From Flavobacterium cupreum (GTDB lineage Bacteria; Bacteroidota; Bacteroidia; Flavobacteriales; Flavobacteriaceae), in the NCBI RefSeq assembly GCF_003996965.1, contig NZ_QWDM01000009.1:124001-188000 (forward strand): DNA of 64,000 nt, written 5' to 3'. Position 1 is the first letter of the stretch; each line of letters begins with the position of its first letter. This document shows, piece by piece, positions 45,905-55,341 of the stretch. The notes beneath the pieces are model-generated. The model made no database searches. It had not been told where the DNA came from and saw nothing but the letters and a program-made list of their open reading frames with translations. Both the position numbers and the translations under genes were made by a program.

Positions 45905-47077
45905 CTACTTCACCGAAAACTGATAATACGAAACCGTATGGTATTTTTGTCCAGGTTTCAAAACAATCGATGCAAATTTTGGCTGGTTCGGAGCATCCGG
46001 GAAATGTTGTGTTTCTAAAGCAAAAGCAGTTCTGAAATCATCTTTTGCGCCTGATTTAAACGTATTTTTTGATTGCATAAAATTTCCACTGTAGAATTGC
46101 AGGCCCGGTTCCTGGGTATAGATATCCAGTGTAATTCCTGATTTGTCGCCGGAAATTGTCGCGGCATGGTTCATTCCTCTTTGTTTTGTTCCGTTTAGGA
46201 CATAATTGTGATCGTATCCTTTTCCAAATTTCAACTGTTCGTCTTTCGTTTCAATGCGTTCTCCAATGGTATGTTTTGAAGTGAAATCGAAAACGGTGTT
46301 CGCAACCGGTTTCAGTTGTCCTGTTGGAATCAGACCTTCATCTACCGGAGTAAATTCGTTGGCATAAATTTGCAGTTCGTGTTTCAGGATCGTTCCGCTT
46401 CCCTCTCCGTTCAGATTGAAAAAAGCGTGATTGGTTAAATTGACCACCGTAGTTTTATCGGTTGTCGCTTCGTATTCCATTTTAACGGTCTGATCTGCTT
46501 CCAGCGTATAGGTTACTTTTACCTTCAGGTTTCCCGGAAAGCCCTGTTCTCCGTCCGGTGACGTATAATTGAAAACTAAAGTATTTTCATTGGTTTTATC
46601 CACATCCCAAACCACATCCTGAAAGCCTTTGATACCACCGTGCAAAGCATTTTTCCCGTTATTTACAGGCACCTGATAGTGTTTTCCTTCCAGAGTAAAC
46701 TGCCCTTTTGCTATTCGGTTTCCAACCCTTCCGATTGTGGCGCCGAAATAGGGTTCTGTGGAGGTTTTAAAGCCTTTTGCGCTGTTCATTCCTACGACAA
46801 CATCTGTTTGTTTTCCGTTTTTACCGGCCACCCAGAGTCCGATTAGCCTTCCTCCGTAATTGGTGAATGCGGCTTTTATTCCTTTATTTTCAATCCAGTA
46901 CAAACTGACTTTTTTACCGTCAATGATCGTATCGAAATTTTTAGTTTCCAAAACCGGTTGTACCGAATCTGTTGCGATTTCAGCAGTTTCCTTAGTGTGA
47001 ACTTCTTTTTTACTGTCTTTACAACTGAACTGAAAAAGTGCCAGTACTACAACAGCTGCTATTTTTATATTTTTCAT
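45905..47077 (-). CDS. Aldose 1-epimerase (mutarotase), lipoprotein form
   Basis: 390 residues. The signal has a lipobox (ALFQFSC, Cys19). The galactose-mutarotase fold is recognised by YFGATIGRVGNRIAKGQF, NALHGGIKGFQ, the catalytic-type His in LTNHAFFNLNG and the catalytic-type Glu in FALETQHFPD, with EPGLQFYSGN between them. The enzyme interconverts alpha and beta anomers of released sugars. An exported version inside a glycan locus would help transporters or isomerases that accept one anomer. Neighbouring GH43 and GH2 enzymes suggest arabinose, galactose or xylose. It starts 24 bp after the upstream GH43 gene and is followed by an 827-bp step to the next start including repeats. Confidence 0.92.
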   Translation of the reverse strand: MKNIKIAAVVVLALFQFSCKDSKKEVHTKETAEIATDSVQPVLETKNFDTIIDGKKVSLYWIENKGIKAAFTNYGGRLIGLWVAGKNGKQTDVVVGMNSAKGFKTSTEPYFGATIGRVGNRIAKGQFTLEGKHYQVPVNNGKNALHGGIKGFQDVVWDVDKTNENTLVFNYTSPDGEQGFPGNLKVKVTYTLEADQTVKMEYEATTDKTTVVNLTNHAFFNLNGEGSGTILKHELQIYANEFTPVDEGLIPTGQLKPVANTVFDFTSKHTIGERIETKDEQLKFGKGYDHNYVLNGTKQRGMNHAATISGDKSGITLDIYTQEPGLQFYSGNFMQSKNTFKSGAKDDFRTAFALETQHFPDAPNQPKFASIVLKPGQKYHTVSYYQFSVK

Positions 47078-47101
47078 TTTTATAATTTTAATGTTATCAG
47101 A

Positions 47102-48130
47102 TTATTTTGAAGGAATTGCCAATTGGGTGGCTTCGCTTACAGGCTCGCCCAAAACCGGAGAACCGTTTGCATCCCAACTGATTTTTTGCATTCTTGGTGA
47201 TCTTTTATTGCCGCAGCCTTCTCCGGGATTTGAATTGGCATGGTACAAAATCCAGTCTTCTTTACCGTCCGGGGATTTAAAAAATGAATTGTGACCCGGT
47301 GCATACACTTTATTTTTATCGGATTGTTTAAAAATAGGCTCTTGTGATTTTTCCCAGGCAGCCGCATCCAGTAAATTAGCTCCTCCTTTAAAGGTCAGCA
47401 ATCCCAAAGCGTAATAATCGGTCCAGCAACCGCTGGCAGAAAATACGATGAAGATTTTATCCCCATTCGCTAAAAACTGGGGCCCTTCATTCACATTTAC
47501 CTGAGCCGGATTGATGTCATCGTGTAAAGCACCATGCGTTTCCCAGTCGTGCGTCGGAGAGGAGATCATAACCCTGTCGCCTTCAATTTCAAGCGGATTT
47601 TTCATTTTGGCGATGTAAATATTCTGTTGTCCGTTGGTATCGCCTTCCCAGCCGGCCCAAATCATGTAAAGCTGTTTTTTGTATTCGAAAACATTTCCGT
47701 CAATCGCCCATTTATCTGTTTTTGCGGCAATTTTTCCTTTAAATTCCCATTTTCCCTTAAACGGATCTGACGCTTTATTTTCTAAAACATACATTCTGTG
47801 CGTATTGTTGTCACCATTATCTGCGGCAAAATATGCATACCATTTTCCGTTGATGATATGAAATTCCGGTGCCCAGATGTCTTTCGAATAATCGGTTCCC
47901 TCTGGTGCTTTCCAGATTACTTTGCTTTCCGCATTTTTAAGATCGGTCAGGCTTTTTGTCTTCCATAAAACCAAACGGTCCTGAAGTGTATTGGTGTAAT
48001 AGTAATATCCTTTATAATACGTGCTGTAAGGGTCTGCCCCCGAAGGTAAAATAGGATTTGAGAAGGTTTGTCCCTGCGCATATCCCAAAGAAACAATCGC
48101 GAAAAGAAAGAGAATTAGGTATTTTTTCAT
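47102..48130 (-). CDS. Glycoside hydrolase family 43 enzyme
   Basis: 342 residues with a cleavable signal peptide (MKKYLILFLFAIVSLGYAQG). Catalytic-type residues are Asp in PSGADPYSTYY, Asp in KWAIDGNVFEY and Glu in VNEGPQFLA. WAPEFH and WAGWEGDTNG are typical of the alpha-L-arabinofuranosidase-like GH43 branch. The protein is periplasmic or secreted, not lipid-anchored, unlike the other GH43 in this locus. Two GH43 enzymes with different anchoring suggest different steps of side-chain removal. Confidence 0.9.
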   Translation of the reverse strand: MKKYLILFLFAIVSLGYAQGQTFSNPILPSGADPYSTYYKGYYYYTNTLQDRLVLWKTKSLTDLKNAESKVIWKAPEGTDYSKDIWAPEFHIINGKWYAYFAADNGDNNTHRMYVLENKASDPFKGKWEFKGKIAAKTDKWAIDGNVFEYKKQLYMIWAGWEGDTNGQQNIYIAKMKNPLEIEGDRVMISSPTHDWETHGALHDDINPAQVNVNEGPQFLANGDKIFIVFSASGCWTDYYALGLLTFKGGANLLDAAAWEKSQEPIFKQSDKNKVYAPGHNSFFKSPDGKEDWILYHANSNPGEGCGNKRSPRMQKISWDANGSPVLGEPVSEATQLAIPSK

Positions 48131-48220
48131 TTATATATTTTTTTTACCCGCCGGGTGTTGAGATTTTAGATTGTTAATTAACGATTTTAGATTTCATATT
48201 TAGGGAACTGTAAAATCAAC

Positions 48221-48267
48221 AATCTTTAATCTTTAATCTTTAATCTTTAATCTTTATTCTTTATTCT
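48221..48267. repeat. 7-bp tandem repeat (ATCTTTA)
   Basis: Six to seven imperfect copies of ATCTTTA between the GH2 and GH43 genes. No function is evident. Confidence 0.85.
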
Positions 48268-48277
48268 AAAAGCTATT

Positions 48278-50098
48278 TTATTTATTCTTTTTATTTAAGA
48301 CATCAATAACCTCCGTATTGATTTTATTTACTTTTTTGAAATCCATTTTATCTATTTTTCTGTCGTACGTCATAAAACCGTTTACTTCTCCCTCCACATC
48401 AGTGGTCTGCGTATAAACTGCTGCCGAAAATCCTGCTGTTACAAAGTTTTTAAGTGTTTGCGCGTATTTGATATATTCAGCGGTAACTTCACTTTCGTTT
48501 TTGAATTTAACATAGCCCCAATTGTCTTTTGCCTTCCATAAATGTCCTTCCAGCGGCAAGCCGATTCCGCCATATTCCCCTAAAACCGTTACTCTTCTGG
48601 CATCGTACAAATACAATTCCGGTCCGGGATAATGATGTAAATCCAGAATATCTCCGGTTTGGAAATGATTTCCGCCACTCGATGAATTGGTCAGGCGGCT
48701 TGGGTCATGATTTTTGGTCCATTCTGTAATTTCAACGGTTTTGAATTGTCCCCAGGCTTCGTTGAACGGCACCCAGACCACAATACTCGGATAGGAGTAC
48801 AAATGATCCATGATCTCCTTCCATTCTTTTTTATAGATGGCTTCCGATTTTGCAGAGCGCTGTAATTCGGTTCCGTCAAAATATTTCCTGTCCTGCCAGA
48901 TCGGCTGTGCATCGCCGCTTGGCATATCCTGCCAAACTAAAATTCCTAACTGATCGCAATGGGTGTACCAGCGTTCCGGTTCTACTTTTACGTGTTTTCG
49001 AATCATGTTGAAACCCAGTTCTTTGGTTTTAATGATATCGTATTTTAAGGCTTCATCGGTTGGTGCCGTGTATAAGCCGTCCGGCCACCAGCCCTGGTCC
49101 AAAGGGCCAAACTGGAAATAATCTTTGTTGTTCAGCTGCATTCTCATGATGCCATTTTCATCTCTTTTAGACGAAATTTTTCGCATGGCAAAATAGCTTT
49201 TTACTTCGTCAACGACTTTGTCTTTAACTATCAGGCTGATTTTTGTCTGGTATAAAAACGGACTTTCAGGCGACCATAGTTTCGGGTTGTCGAGTACGAT
49301 ATCCAGGCTTTCTCCCACCACTGCTTTTTGTTTTGCAATTTCTTTTGTGCCGTCAAAAACCGAAATTTCAATTAGATCTCCCGCTTCGGCTCCTGCAACA
49401 TCGGCTTTTACGCTGATGCTGTTCTGATCGATATCCGGAGTGGTTTTTAAATCCGTAATATTTTTAGCACTTACAGGTTCGATCCATACGGTTTGCCAGA
49501 TACCCGTTACGGGCGTATACCAGATTCCTTCGGGATTTTTTACCTGTTTTCCTCTTGGTTGTGTGCCATCGTTAGAAGGATCCCAGACTTTTACAATTAA
49601 TTTTTGTGCATTTCCTTTTTTAATAAAAGGGGTAATATCGAATGAAAACGGAGTATATCCGCCGGTATGCGAACCGATTTTGACATCGTTGATCCAGACT
49701 TCGGTTTTCCAGTCGACAGCGCCAAAATGCAACAGGATATTTTGTCCGTCCCAATTGGAGTCGATTGTGAAATTCGTTTCGTACCAAAGTTCCTTTTCTG
49801 CGCCCACCTGTTTCATCACACCCGACAAACTGGACTCGACCGCAAACGGAACCAGAATTTGCCCGTCATATTTTGAAGGTGCCGTTTTTCCAAAATCCTG
49901 AATGGTGTAATTCCATAAACCATTCAGGTTTTTCCATTGGCTGCGCTCCATAATCGGACGGGGATATTCCGGTAATGTTTTTGCAGGATCTACCTGTGAG
50001 GCCCATTTCGTTTTGATTTTATCTCCTTGTGGTTTCCATTGCGCATGAACCAGGCAGCTTAAAAAAAGCGCCACCAAAACTGTAGTTTTTGTATTCAT
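48278..50098 (-). CDS. Glycoside hydrolase family 2 enzyme
   Basis: 606 residues. The signal sequence MNTKTTVLVALFLSCLVHAQ could be read as type I (VHAQ) or as lipoprotein (FLSC). A jelly-roll sugar-binding domain (40-210), an immunoglobulin-like domain (215-310) and a TIM barrel (315-600) follow. The acid/base Glu is in VPFNEAWGQF (near 447) and the nucleophile Glu in LGEYGGIGLP (near 504). GH2 covers beta-galactosidase, beta-glucuronidase, beta-mannosidase and arabinosidases; the exact activity is not clear from the motifs. It lies in the middle of the glycan locus. Confidence 0.9.
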   Translation of the reverse strand: MNTKTTVLVALFLSCLVHAQWKPQGDKIKTKWASQVDPAKTLPEYPRPIMERSQWKNLNGLWNYTIQDFGKTAPSKYDGQILVPFAVESSLSGVMKQVGAEKELWYETNFTIDSNWDGQNILLHFGAVDWKTEVWINDVKIGSHTGGYTPFSFDITPFIKKGNAQKLIVKVWDPSNDGTQPRGKQVKNPEGIWYTPVTGIWQTVWIEPVSAKNITDLKTTPDIDQNSISVKADVAGAEAGDLIEISVFDGTKEIAKQKAVVGESLDIVLDNPKLWSPESPFLYQTKISLIVKDKVVDEVKSYFAMRKISSKRDENGIMRMQLNNKDYFQFGPLDQGWWPDGLYTAPTDEALKYDIIKTKELGFNMIRKHVKVEPERWYTHCDQLGILVWQDMPSGDAQPIWQDRKYFDGTELQRSAKSEAIYKKEWKEIMDHLYSYPSIVVWVPFNEAWGQFKTVEITEWTKNHDPSRLTNSSSGGNHFQTGDILDLHHYPGPELYLYDARRVTVLGEYGGIGLPLEGHLWKAKDNWGYVKFKNESEVTAEYIKYAQTLKNFVTAGFSAAVYTQTTDVEGEVNGFMTYDRKIDKMDFKKVNKINTEVIDVLNKKNK

Positions 50099-50416
50099 TC
50101 TCTATCGTTTTATGCAATAATTTCCGTGACTATTGCTATTTCTTCTTTACTAAATAAATTACCAGACTATATCCACACAGCCTGGTAATTTCAAACACTA
50201 ACTTTAACTAACCAAATTTTTATATTTGAGTTATGAGTTATGGGTTATGAGTCGGATGAAATGCTTAACTATTTATTTCCGGTACAATAATCTCTGTTTT
50301 CGTATTAACTCAAAATACACAACAATACCTTCATCCTAACTCATAACCCATACTCATAACTCATAACTCACAACCCATAACTCACAACTCATAACTCATA
50401 ATTCACACCCCATAAC
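50099..50416. repeat. Repeat-filled spacer with AACTCATAACTC-type units
   Basis: From 50334 to the next gene there are about ten copies of a 9-10 bp unit (AACTCATA / AACCCATA). At 50228-50253 the inverted form (GAGTTATGAGTTATGGGTT) appears, so the two clusters can pair as arms of a large hairpin with a roughly 80-bp loop. No gene is present. Confidence 0.8.
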
Positions 50417-51457
50417 TCACAACTTCTTCACAAGACCAAATTTCTTCACCAGACTATCGTATTCCTTTCCTGAAATGGTAATCATACAGCCGTGGCGTAC
50501 TTTTTCGGGAAAACTGTATTTGTCCCAGTCGGAAAAAAAGGTGTAGCCTGAGGCCTGAAACCACGGTCCGTTTAGGTTATCCGCGATCGATAATCCGTAA
50601 GAGACTCCCGGATATTGTTCGTAATAAATGTACCAGATTTTATCATCGGGAGAAGGAATCAACATTGGGGCTTCCCTGAAATTAGGGCTTATGGATTGCT
50701 GGGGCAAAGAATACGGTCCTAAGAGTGATTTCGACTTTGCAATCCGAATGGTTTTTCCTGTGGTCCAGTACAACGTTGGGTAGGTTTCATCTTTTATCAC
50801 TGCGTAGTAGGAATCGCCAACTTTACGAATGAAGACATCAATGGTTCCCATATCCCAGTCGAACAAACGTTTAGGGGCTCCTTCGAATGTTTTTAAATCT
50901 TTAGATAGGACATACAAAGTTCGCTGGCTTGCCCAATACCGTTCCGGATCTTCTTTTGTACCGTCTAAATGCGGGGTGTGCCACGTCATAATAAACTTTT
51001 CCGAGTCTTTGTCGTAATACAATTTTGGAGCACCAATACGCTGCAAAGCATTCGAATAATCGGGTGTACTTTTTAAATCGGGCGTATAATCGGCGTGTTT
51101 TTTCCAGGTGATTAAATCATCTGAAACCCAGATGTTGATTGTTTTTGCATCATCGCCTGTATTTCCGGCGATGTAATATTTTCCGTCCGGTCCTTTGCAG
51201 ATATCGGGATGCCCTTTATAGTCTTCGAAAACTCTTTTGCCGTTGTTTAGATTATCCCAGTGCAAACCGTCAAGGCTTACGGAATAATACAATCTTCCGT
51301 AATCGGTATGCGTCATGTGCGCAAAAAGATAGGCTTCGTTTTTGGGTTTCGCATTTCCTTTGACCTGTCCCGGCGGATCTGGCTGTTGTGCATAGGACGA
51401 TAAACCAAAAAGAAATATTGCCAGTGCACAGAGCTGTTTTATTGTTTGTTTTTTCAT
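50417..51457 (-). CDS. Five-bladed-propeller glycosidase-like protein (GH43/GH117-like)
   Basis: 346 residues from ATG 51457, giving a clean signal peptide (KQLCALAIFLFGLSSYAQ). An upstream frame to 51487 adds ten unlikely residues. Repeats of the propeller type are seen (YYSVSLDGLHWDNL, IWVSDDLITWKKH, GPYSLPQQSI, GPWFQASGY). GHPDICKGPDGKYY and GAPKLYYDK resemble GH43-clan enzymes, but I cannot place the full acidic triad, so family and substrate remain open. The C-terminus overlaps the edge of the repeat cluster. Confidence 0.75.
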   Translation of the reverse strand: MKKQTIKQLCALAIFLFGLSSYAQQPDPPGQVKGNAKPKNEAYLFAHMTHTDYGRLYYSVSLDGLHWDNLNNGKRVFEDYKGHPDICKGPDGKYYIAGNTGDDAKTINIWVSDDLITWKKHADYTPDLKSTPDYSNALQRIGAPKLYYDKDSEKFIMTWHTPHLDGTKEDPERYWASQRTLYVLSKDLKTFEGAPKRLFDWDMGTIDVFIRKVGDSYYAVIKDETYPTLYWTTGKTIRIAKSKSLLGPYSLPQQSISPNFREAPMLIPSPDDKIWYIYYEQYPGVSYGLSIADNLNGPWFQASGYTFFSDWDKYSFPEKVRHGCMITISGKEYDSLVKKFGLVKKL

Positions 51458-51480
51458 TCTGTTTACGATTAAAATGTTTT

Positions 51481-52535
51481 TTGCCACAGATTAAGGGATT
51501 ATTATGATGTTTTGCTCGCGGGTTTTACGGGTTAAAAGTTTTGCTACGAATTGCGCTAATTTTCGCTAATTTTTTCTCGCAGATTTCGCAGATTATGCAG
51601 ATTTTTTTGTGCGTGCCTAGTGAAATGATCCGCTAAAATCAGTCTAATCCGTGCAATCTGTGGCAAGAAAAAAAATTCAACTATCTAAAAATCTAAGAAG
51701 TCTCATTATCTCATTGACATATTATCTTATTCTTTTTTACCTGTTGCTAAATGTTTGCCACGAATTGCGCTAATTTTCGCTAATTTTTTTTCTTGCCACA
51801 GATTGCACGGATTATTATGATTTGTTGTTCGCGGGTTTTACGGGTTAAAAGTTTTGCCACGAATTCCACTAATTTTCACTAATTTTTTTCTCGCAGATTA
51901 TGCAGATTACGCAGATTTTTTTGTGCGTGCCTAGTGGAAATGTCCGCTAAAATCAGTCTAATCCGTGTAATCTGTGGCAAAAAATCCAACGATCTAAAAA
52001 TCTAAGAAGTCTCATTATCTAATTGACACATTATCTAATTCTTGTTTACCTGTTGCTAATTTTTGCCAAGAATTGCGCTAATTTTCGCTATTTTTTTTTC
52101 TTGCCACAGATTAAAGGATTATTAGGATTTGTTTCTCGCGGGTTTTACGGATTAAAAGTTTTGCCACGAATTGCGCTAATTTTCACTAATTTTTTCTCGC
52201 AGATTTCGCAGATTATGCAGATTTTTTTTTGTGCGTGCCTAGTGGAAATGATCCGCTAAAATCAGTCTAATCCGTGTAATCTGTGGCAAAAAATCCAACG
52301 ATCTAAAAATCTAAGAAATCTCATATCTCATTGACACATTATCTAATTCTTGTTTACCTGTTGCTAAATGTTTGCCACGAATTGCGCTAATTTTCACTAA
52401 TTTTTTCTCGCAGATTTCGCAGATTATGCAGATTTTTTTTGTGCTTACTTAGTGAAATGATCCGCTAAAAATCCGTCTAATCCGCACAATCCGTGGCAAA
52501 AAAAATCTAACTATCTAAAAATCTAAGAAGTCTAA
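51481..52535. repeat. Cluster of about 3.4 palindrome-ended repeat units (period about 308 bp)
   Basis: Elements of about 190-200 bp start with TTGCCACAGATTxxxxGGATTA and end with its inverse TAATCCGTGxAATCTGTGGCAA. They lie at about 51481-51666, 51788-51983 and 52098-52290, with a partial one ending near 52500. Spacers of about 110 bp are also repeated (ATCTAAAAATCTAAGAAGTCTCATTATCT, written here only as its first part: ATCTAAAAATCTAAG). There is no transposase or coding frame. Similar 'GCCACGAATT' sequences are, from memory, widespread between Flavobacterium genes. The cluster separates two genes of the glycan locus. Confidence 0.88.
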
Positions 52536-52539
52536 TTAT

Positions 52540-53718
52540 CTAATTCTTCTCCTTCGCTTCTGCTGTCATTTTCTTAATCAGATCCGTTTCTGCTTTGATG
52601 TAAGGCGTTCCGTCATTGCGGAATACTTCGTGGAACCAGACTTTTGGTTCTGCATCGTACGTTTTAGTCCAGCTGTCCCAGGCGTATTTGGTTTGTGTTT
52701 TTCCGTCCACTAATCCCCAGTTGATCATTCCTACGTTGTATTTTTTGGCGACTGGAAGGAAACCTTCAAAAGTACTTCCGTTTGGTCGGGCCATATATTC
52801 TGTACAGATTAATGGTTTTCCGTAACGCTGTAGTTGTTTGATCACTTTTTCGAAATCCTGAGGTTTGTTGTAATTGTGGAAAGTAATCACATCAGATTGT
52901 TCAATCTGCATTTTGTGCATCGGCAGCATTTTCGCTTCATCACTCCAGTCGCCTACCCAGACACCGGAAGTTAACGGTTGTGAAGGATTGCTTTCTCTTG
53001 CCCAGACGAATACATTTTTCAGAAGAGGCAGAATCAGCGCCGCTTTGTTTTTAATTTCTACTTTTTCATAAGAAGGACCGGTCATATTATCCGGTTCGTT
53101 CCAGACATCCCAGCCTAAAATACGTTTGTCAGTCGCGAATTTCGAAACAGTTTCTTTTACATATTTTTCCAAACGCGGGTATTGCGTTGCATCCTGAAGC
53201 ACTTTCTGGCCCGGGCTCTGCACCCAGCCTGAATTGTGTGTATGTGGTTTCGGGGCTCTTTGTTTTCCTAAGGTCGGAAACGGATCCCAGCAGGAATCAA
53301 ACAAAACAAACAGAATTTTGATGTGGTGTTTATCGGCAATTCCTAAAAAAGTATCCATTCGTTTGTAAAAGCCTTCGGCATCCTGTTGGTGCAATAAATC
53401 ATGCAGGTAAACGCGCATGACATTCATGCCGATTCCTTCTGCCCAGCCTAATTCCTGATCAATTCTTTTAGCATCAAAAGTATCGGCCTGCCACATCTCT
53501 AACTGATTAATGGCGGTACTCGGGTAGTAATTTGCGCCTACTAACCACGGTTGTTCGGCATACCATTTATTAGCCTGATCCTTGGTCCAGATTTCTCTTT
53601 TTTCAACTACGGCTGTTTCTTCTTTTTTATTTTCTTCAGAATTATTTTTTTTGTTGTTGCAGCTTATCAATAGTGTGCCTGCTAACACAAGTGTCAGATA
53701 CAATTTAATTTCTCTCAT
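52540..53718 (-). CDS. GH5-like (cellulase-fold) glycosidase lipoprotein
   Basis: 392 residues from ATG 53718 with a lipobox (TLLISC, Cys20). It is a TIM-barrel clan A enzyme: the acid/base Glu is in WDVWNEPDNM (near 208) and the nucleophile Glu in LICTEYMARP (near 305). NVMRVYLHDLL and FVLFDSCWDPFP are typical of GH5-like proteins that databases often label endo-xylanase or cellulase. Backbone specificity cannot be decided by eye. It is the first enzyme after susD and likely acts at the surface or in the periplasm. Confidence 0.82.
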   Translation of the reverse strand: MREIKLYLTLVLAGTLLISCNNKKNNSEENKKEETAVVEKREIWTKDQANKWYAEQPWLVGANYYPSTAINQLEMWQADTFDAKRIDQELGWAEGIGMNVMRVYLHDLLHQQDAEGFYKRMDTFLGIADKHHIKILFVLFDSCWDPFPTLGKQRAPKPHTHNSGWVQSPGQKVLQDATQYPRLEKYVKETVSKFATDKRILGWDVWNEPDNMTGPSYEKVEIKNKAALILPLLKNVFVWARESNPSQPLTSGVWVGDWSDEAKMLPMHKMQIEQSDVITFHNYNKPQDFEKVIKQLQRYGKPLICTEYMARPNGSTFEGFLPVAKKYNVGMINWGLVDGKTQTKYAWDSWTKTYDAEPKVWFHEVFRNDGTPYIKAETDLIKKMTAEAKEKN

Positions 53719-53757
53719 TATCAATTTCTTAATTAGAACGAACGTTCTTTGTTGAGT

Positions 53758-53786
53758 AAGGGAATCAGAAAGCGTCTGATTCCCTT
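53758..53786 (-). promoter_or_regulatory. Intercistronic hairpin after susD
   Basis: A perfect 12-bp stem (AAGGGAATCAGA / TCTGATTCCCTT, 5-nt loop) starts 10 bp after the susD stop. On the minus strand no T run follows, so it is more likely an mRNA-stabilising or partial attenuation element that keeps susCD transcripts more abundant than those of the enzymes downstream. Confidence 0.6.
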
Positions 53787-53796
53787 AAAAAATAGT

Positions 53797-55323
53797 TTAA
53801 TATTCAGGATGCTGGTCTAAGTTTGGATTATTGTCCACGTCTACCTGCGGAATAGGCAATCTATGGTTTTTACCTACTGTAAAGGTTTTGAAATCAGGAT
53901 CACGAAGCGAAATTTTATCCACAGAAGCCTGGGTATCTAAATCTCCCCAGCGTTTTAAGTCTTCCCAGCGAACACTTTCCCCGGCTAATTCTAAAACGCG
54001 TTCTGTTTTTAGCCTTTCCAGAAATTTATCATGATCATTTCCGATTTCAGGATGTGAAACGGCTAAAGTATTCATGTTTACACGTGCTCTTACCAAATCA
54101 ACATATTGATAAGCTCCTGCCGTATTTCCTGTTTCATTCAAAACTTCGGCGTAGCGTAACAAGATATCGGCATAACGAATTAATCTGTAATTGACCTGAC
54201 TGTAATAATCTTCGTTGTTTCGGTAATAATCACGGCTTCCTTTTCTAAACCAGGCTTCATTATTACCCCACTCCCAGTTTCTTCCATAGGTTTTGTCTCC
54301 AAAATCGGATTCTAAAGCCGGATAGTATAAAGTATATCTTAATCTTGTATCTAAATTTCCGTCTTTATTTTTTTCCTGTTTAAAGGCATCTACCAACCAG
54401 TAACGTGCTTGTCCGTCAGACCATCCAATTCCTCTTGGTGCGAAAAACTGACCACGATTGCTGGAAACTGCAGCATTTGGATCTTCACCGGTTCCGCCCT
54501 TTCTCTGATCGCCAAACTGAATTTCAAATACAGACTCGTTGTTGTTTTCATTTACATCTGTAAAATTATCCCTGTAGTTTGCTACTAAACTGTATTTGGC
54601 TCCCGGACCTGTGATTAAATATTCTAAAGCTGATTTGGCTTCAGGCCATTTGTGCTGCTGCATGTATACTTTTGCCAGAAAAGCTTTTGCGGCACCTTTA
54701 TCCGGTCTTCCTGTGTTATCTCCTGTCCAGTCTGCCGGTAAATCGGTATAAGCCTCGTTTAAATCTTTTTCGATCTGGGCCCAAACTTCGGTCACATTTC
54801 TTTGTTGTGGTAAATCGGCCGGAGTTGAAGGCTCTAAAACCAATGGAATATTTTCCCAAAGAATCGCTGCGTAATAGTAATGCATCGCTCTGAAAAATTT
54901 AGCTTGTGCTAAAACTTTCTTTTTATCATCTTCATTTTGAAAAGCAATGTTGGGAACGTAAGCCAGAACCTGATTACATCTGAAAACAGCTTTGTAGGTA
55001 TCTCTCCACGTTACAGCATTTCCTTCCCAGAAATTATAATTGATATAATTGAATCTGGTCCAGTCGGCCAGTTCTGTCCACGGGCTGTTGCTGAATCCTT
55101 CGTCGGAAGTTAAGTCTAAGCGGAAATACATCCATCTTGCCCATAATCCGTCTTTGTAGAACATGGCATAAATAGAATTGACACCTGCCTGGGCATCACT
55201 TTCACTTTTCCAATATTGTCCTGTTTCAATATCAGTTTGGCTGTTCAGGTCCAGTTCATTTTCGCAGGATGATGCAAAAAAGAGGCCTGAAAAAACTACG
55301 ATTGCTATTATTATTTTTTTCAT
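53797..55323 (-). CDS. SusD/RagB-type nutrient-binding lipoprotein of the glycan locus
   Basis: 508 residues with a lipoprotein signal (LFFASSC, Cys20). The conserved SusD pattern is present: QTDIETGQYWKSESDAQAGVNSIY near the N-terminus, TPR-like FFRAMHYYYAAILWENIPLV, KAFLAKVYMQQ, and the C-terminal RYADILLRYAEVLNETG, LVRARVN, LERLKTERVLELAGE, WEDLKRWGDL, RLPIPQVDVDNNPNLDQHPEY. It caps the SusC barrel encoded 18 bp upstream and binds the target oligosaccharide at the cell surface. This is the typical SusD type, different from the SusD-like_2 protein at 20.2 kb. Confidence 0.96.
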   Translation of the reverse strand: MKKIIIAIVVFSGLFFASSCENELDLNSQTDIETGQYWKSESDAQAGVNSIYAMFYKDGLWARWMYFRLDLTSDEGFSNSPWTELADWTRFNYINYNFWEGNAVTWRDTYKAVFRCNQVLAYVPNIAFQNEDDKKKVLAQAKFFRAMHYYYAAILWENIPLVLEPSTPADLPQQRNVTEVWAQIEKDLNEAYTDLPADWTGDNTGRPDKGAAKAFLAKVYMQQHKWPEAKSALEYLITGPGAKYSLVANYRDNFTDVNENNNESVFEIQFGDQRKGGTGEDPNAAVSSNRGQFFAPRGIGWSDGQARYWLVDAFKQEKNKDGNLDTRLRYTLYYPALESDFGDKTYGRNWEWGNNEAWFRKGSRDYYRNNEDYYSQVNYRLIRYADILLRYAEVLNETGNTAGAYQYVDLVRARVNMNTLAVSHPEIGNDHDKFLERLKTERVLELAGESVRWEDLKRWGDLDTQASVDKISLRDPDFKTFTVGKNHRLPIPQVDVDNNPNLDQHPEY

Positions 55324-55341
55324 TATGCTGTTTTTTTAAAA

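Noticed and set aside
51481..52535. CRISPR array
   Set aside because: Repeats are long, palindrome-ended and about 308 bp apart, and the spacers are themselves repeated; no cas genes are present.
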